The position numbers and the translations under genes are program-made. Shown here piece by piece: positions 6,221 through 8,425 of a DNA stretch of 8,425 nucleotides. The notes below the pieces were generated by a model that had not been told where the DNA came from, did not search any database, and saw nothing but the letters and a program-made list of their open reading frames with translations. Location: NCBI GenBank assembly GCA_045653945.1, contig JAZOML010000012.1, forward strand, positions 1-8,425, given 5' to 3'. This DNA comes from SIG673 sp045653945 (GTDB lineage: Bacteria; Bacillota; Clostridia; Oscillospirales; CAG-272). How positions within the stretch are numbered: position 1 is the first letter of the stretch; the number at the start of each line of letters is the position of its first letter.

Positions 6221-6246
6221 CCTACTTTTCTTTCAAGAAAAGTAGG
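6221..6246 (+). repeat. Perfect 11-bp hairpin in the purN-purD spacer, possible intergenic repeat
   Basis: CCTACTTTTCT (6221-6231) and AGAAAAGTAGG (6236-6246) are exact inverse complements around a four-base TTCA loop. The stem ends 4 bases before the purD ribosome binding site GGAGG (6251-6255). No T-run follows, so it is not a terminator in the + direction. A second GC-rich inverted repeat, GCTG/CAGC, lies upstream at about 6187-6200. The non-coding, GC-patchy style of this 91-base spacer, unlike the tight junctions elsewhere in the operon, suggests a dispersed intergenic repeat. It could also stabilise the purD-purL mRNA end or modulate purD translation. Function is inferred. Confidence 0.6.
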
Positions 6247-6250
6247 GGCG

Positions 6251-6255
6251 GGAGG
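6251..6255 (+). promoter_or_regulatory. Ribosome binding site that fixes the purD start
   Basis: GGAGG lies 7 bases before ATG 6263. The frame is open from a TTG at 6218, but that extension would translate the hairpin and has no ribosome binding site, while ATG 6263 gives the normal MKIMVVGGGGREH start of PurD. Confidence 0.85.
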
Positions 6256-6262
6256 AAAACAT

Positions 6263-7522
6263 ATGAAAATAATGGTAGTTGGCGGCGGTGGCCGTGAGCA
6301 TACAATAATTAAAAAATTAAAAGAAAATAAGGACGTGGAGCAGATTTTCGCTCTGCCGGGTAACGGCGGTATTGCAGCTGATGCAACCTGCGTGCCGATT
6401 GGCGCAAAGGATATCAAGGGTATTGTTGAGTTTGCAAAGAATAACGGCATTGATTACGCCGTTGTTGCTCCCGACGATCCGCTTGTTCTTGGCTGCGTTG
6501 ACGCACTGAACGAGGTTGGTATTCCCTGCTTTGGCCCTGACGCCAAGGCGGCGATAATCGAGGGAAGTAAGGTCTTTTCAAAGAACCTTATGAAAAAATA
6601 CGGTATACCGACGGCGGCGTATGAGGTTTTCTCAAATCCTGCCGATGCGTTAAGTTACGTGCAGGATTGCGAAATTCCGATAGTTATCAAGGCTGACGGA
6701 CTTGCACTTGGCAAGGGCGTTATAATCGCTATGAGCCGCGAGGAGGCTATTGACGCCGTAAAGAGCATTATGGAGGACAAGGTTTTCGGCGAGAGCGGCA
6801 GCAACGTCGTTATTGAGGAGTTCCTCACCGGCCCTGAGGTTTCCGTTCTTGCGTTCACCGACGGCAAGACCTTAAAGCCTATGGTTTCCTCAATGGACCA
6901 CAAGAGAGCGGGCGTGGGCGATACAGGTCTTAATACGGGCGGTATGGGTACGGTTGCTCCTAACCCCTACTACACCGAGGCGATAGCAAAAGAGTGTATG
7001 GAAAAGATATTCCTACCCACAATGGCGGCAATGAACGCCGAGGGAAGAACATTTAAGGGTTGTCTGTACTTTGGACTTATGCTCACACCGAAAGGGCCGA
7101 AGGTTATTGAGTACAACTGTCGCTTTGGCGACCCCGAAACGCAGGTTGTTCTTCCGCTTCTTGAAAGCGACCTGCTTACCGGAATGCAGCCGGTAACGAA
7201 CGGCACTCTTGCCGATACCGAGGTTAAATTTGCAGACAAGCACGCTTGTTGTGTCGTTATGGCATCAAAGGGATATCCGCAAAAATACGATAGCGGATTT
7301 GAAATAAAGATACCCACTGAGGTTGCAAACAGCGTATTCGTTGCAGGCGCAAAGCTTGATGGGGGAGTCTTAAAGACCGCAGGCGGACGTGTTCTTGGCG
7401 TAACGGCAACGGCTGACACCTTAAAGGACGCTATTGACTTAGCATACGGCAAGGTTGCAAAGGTATCATTTGAAAACGCATATTACCGCTCCGACATTGG
7501 TCAGAGAGCACTCAAAGCATAA
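6263..7522 (+). CDS. purD: Phosphoribosylamine-glycine ligase (GAR synthetase)
   Basis: The 419-residue product joins phosphoribosylamine and glycine with ATP to make GAR, the substrate of PurN. The N terminus VVGGGGREH (5-13) is the dinucleotide-like loop of the PurD N domain, followed by ALPGNGG (30-36) and GPDAKAAIIEGSK (91-103). The ATP-grasp core shows KADGLALGKGV (143-153), EEFLTGPEVSVLAF (185-198), STGGMG-like LNTGGMG (223-229) and the metal-binding EYNCRFGDPETQ (283-294). Length equals the usual PurD (about 415-430). The segment APDDPLVLGCVDAL (69-82) replaces the commoner PEAPL wording, a mild family variation. It is followed after 18 bases by purL and preceded by the hairpin spacer after purN, the place where purH is often found in related operons. 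Confidence 0.97.
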   Translation: MKIMVVGGGGREHTIIKKLKENKDVEQIFALPGNGGIAADATCVPIGAKDIKGIVEFAKNNGIDYAVVAPDDPLVLGCVDALNEVGIPCFGPDAKAAIIEGSKVFSKNLMKKYGIPTAAYEVFSNPADALSYVQDCEIPIVIKADGLALGKGVIIAMSREEAIDAVKSIMEDKVFGESGSNVVIEEFLTGPEVSVLAFTDGKTLKPMVSSMDHKRAGVGDTGLNTGGMGTVAPNPYYTEAIAKECMEKIFLPTMAAMNAEGRTFKGCLYFGLMLTPKGPKVIEYNCRFGDPETQVVLPLLESDLLTGMQPVTNGTLADTEVKFADKHACCVVMASKGYPQKYDSGFEIKIPTEVANSVFVAGAKLDGGVLKTAGGRVLGVTATADTLKDAIDLAYGKVAKVSFENAYYRSDIGQRALKA

Positions 7523-7540
7523 AGAGGGGAGATAAACAAA

Positions 7541-8425
7541 ATGGTTTACCGCATATTCGTTGAGAAAAAAGAAGGACTTACACACGAGGCTGATTCGCTT
7601 AAGGGTGATATTGTTTCCCTTCTTCAAATAAAAGGACTTGAAAAGGTTCGTCTTTTCAACCGCTATGACGTTGAAAATCTTGAAAAGGATATTTTCGACT
7701 ATGCCGTTAAGACGGTATTTTCCGAGCCACAGCTTGACGACGTTTACACCGAAATTGACGTGGCGGGTGCAAGAGTTTTTGCAACTGAGTATCTTCCCGG
7801 ACAGTTTGACCAGAGAGCAGACAGTGCGGCTCAGTGTATTCAGATTATCTCGCAGGGAGATAAGCCCGACGTTCGCACCGCAAAGGTATACCTGCTTTAC
7901 GGCGATATAACCGATGCTGATTTTGACAAGATTAAGAAGTACGTAATCAACCCCGTCGAAGCAAGAGAGGCTGACCTTGCACCAAAGTCCACCCTTAAAA
8001 CCGAGTACGAAATTCCCGAAACGGTTGCAACCCTTGAGGGCTTTACAAAGCTTGACAAGGACGGACTTGCTAAGTTCGTTAAGGAGCAGGGACTTGCAAT
8101 GGATAACGATGACATTGCATTTTGTCAGCAGTACTTTATTTCCGAGAAGCGCGACCCTACTATCACCGAAATCAAGATGATAGACACGTATTGGTCCGAC
8201 CACTGCCGTCATACCACCTTCCTTACCACTGTTGACAGTGTTAAGTTTGAGGACGAGCTTCTTCAAAAGACCTACGACGAGTACATAGAAACAAGAAAAG
8301 CGCTCGGCAGAACAAAGCCGATTAACTTAATGGATATCGGTACTCTTGCCGCTAAGTATCTTAAAAAGGTCGGCAAGCTTGATAAGCTTGATGAGAGCGA
8401 GGAAATCAACGCTTGTACCGTTAAG
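7541..8425 (+). CDS. purL: Phosphoribosylformylglycinamidine synthase, single-chain form, N-terminal part (partial)
   Basis: The reading frame from ATG 7541 is open to the window end (295 codons) and has no stop, so the gene is cut by the edge. PurL turns FGAR, glutamine and ATP into FGAM, the substrate of PurM. Residues 1-145 look like the PurS-like N-terminal domain, including TEYLPGQFDQRADSAAQC (82-99) and AREADLAPKS (141-150). The linker and start of the synthetase domain follow, with TEIKMIDTYWSDHCRHTTF (209-227), a signature of PurL. This wording fits the long Clostridia-type PurL of about 1,200 or more residues with a fused C-terminal glutaminase, rather than the PurS/PurQ/PurL set; no purS or purQ lies between purD and purL. 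GAGGGGAG at 7524-7531 is the ribosome binding site. Confidence 0.95.
   Translation, partial: MVYRIFVEKKEGLTHEADSLKGDIVSLLQIKGLEKVRLFNRYDVENLEKDIFDYAVKTVFSEPQLDDVYTEIDVAGARVFATEYLPGQFDQRADSAAQCIQIISQGDKPDVRTAKVYLLYGDITDADFDKIKKYVINPVEAREADLAPKSTLKTEYEIPETVATLEGFTKLDKDGLAKFVKEQGLAMDNDDIAFCQQYFISEKRDPTITEIKMIDTYWSDHCRHTTFLTTVDSVKFEDELLQKTYDEYIETRKALGRTKPINLMDIGTLAAKYLKKVGKLDKLDESEEINACTVK

Noticed and set aside
6221..6246. Hairpin as an intrinsic terminator after purN
   Set aside because: No T-run follows the stem on the + strand; a G-rich ribosome binding site follows, and purD and purL continue in the same direction.
7466..8266. Long - strand open frame (266 codons) opposite purL
   Set aside because: The + strand frame encodes a clear PurL N terminus. 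The antisense frame is a by-product of its codon use.

Overview
This window holds de novo nucleotide biosynthesis genes from what is most likely an anaerobic gut-type Firmicute (class Clostridia, perhaps Oscillospirales-like). The clues are strong AGGAG-type ribosome binding sites, moderate base composition, a pyrBI pair with a separate regulatory subunit, the long Clostridia-type single-chain PurL, and a BspA-like leucine-rich-repeat lipoprotein with a short collagen-like stretch. The taxon is inferred from gene style only.

Region 1 (1-2237, + strand) is the 3' end of a pyrimidine operon. It runs from the last codons of pyrF (OMP decarboxylase) to pyrE (orotate phosphoribosyltransferase), pyrB (aspartate transcarbamoylase catalytic chain) and pyrI (its zinc-binding regulatory chain). 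pyrB and pyrI are separated by a 108-base spacer that can form small, partly competing hairpins. A strong intrinsic terminator at 2255-2287 closes the operon and can also serve the gene converging from the other side.

Region 2 (2299-3780, - strand) is one gene for a secreted lipoprotein: lipobox, then about six Gly-X-Y triplets, then 14 tandem 23-residue BspA-type leucine-rich repeats and a short C-terminal cap. Its DNA is a 966-bp array of 69-bp repeats. It has its own near-consensus promoter (3814-3842) and looks like an accessory gene sitting between two housekeeping operons.

Region 3 (3781-4002) is the divergent intergenic region. It carries the lipoprotein promoter and a near-consensus extended -10 promoter for the purine operon (3928-3957). 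There is no room for a riboswitch in the purE leader.

Region 4 (4003-8425, + strand) is a purine operon: purE, purM, purN, purD and the first 295 codons of purL. purM and purN overlap by 7 bases. purN and purD are separated by a 91-base spacer with a perfect 11-bp hairpin just upstream of the purD ribosome binding site. Genes often found in such operons (purC, purF, purH, purK) are absent here and must lie elsewhere if the pathway is complete.

I see no previously undescribed defence, mobile or RNA system. The genes are conventional; the points worth a second look are the lipoprotein island, its homogeneous repeat array, and the structured spacers inside the two operons.
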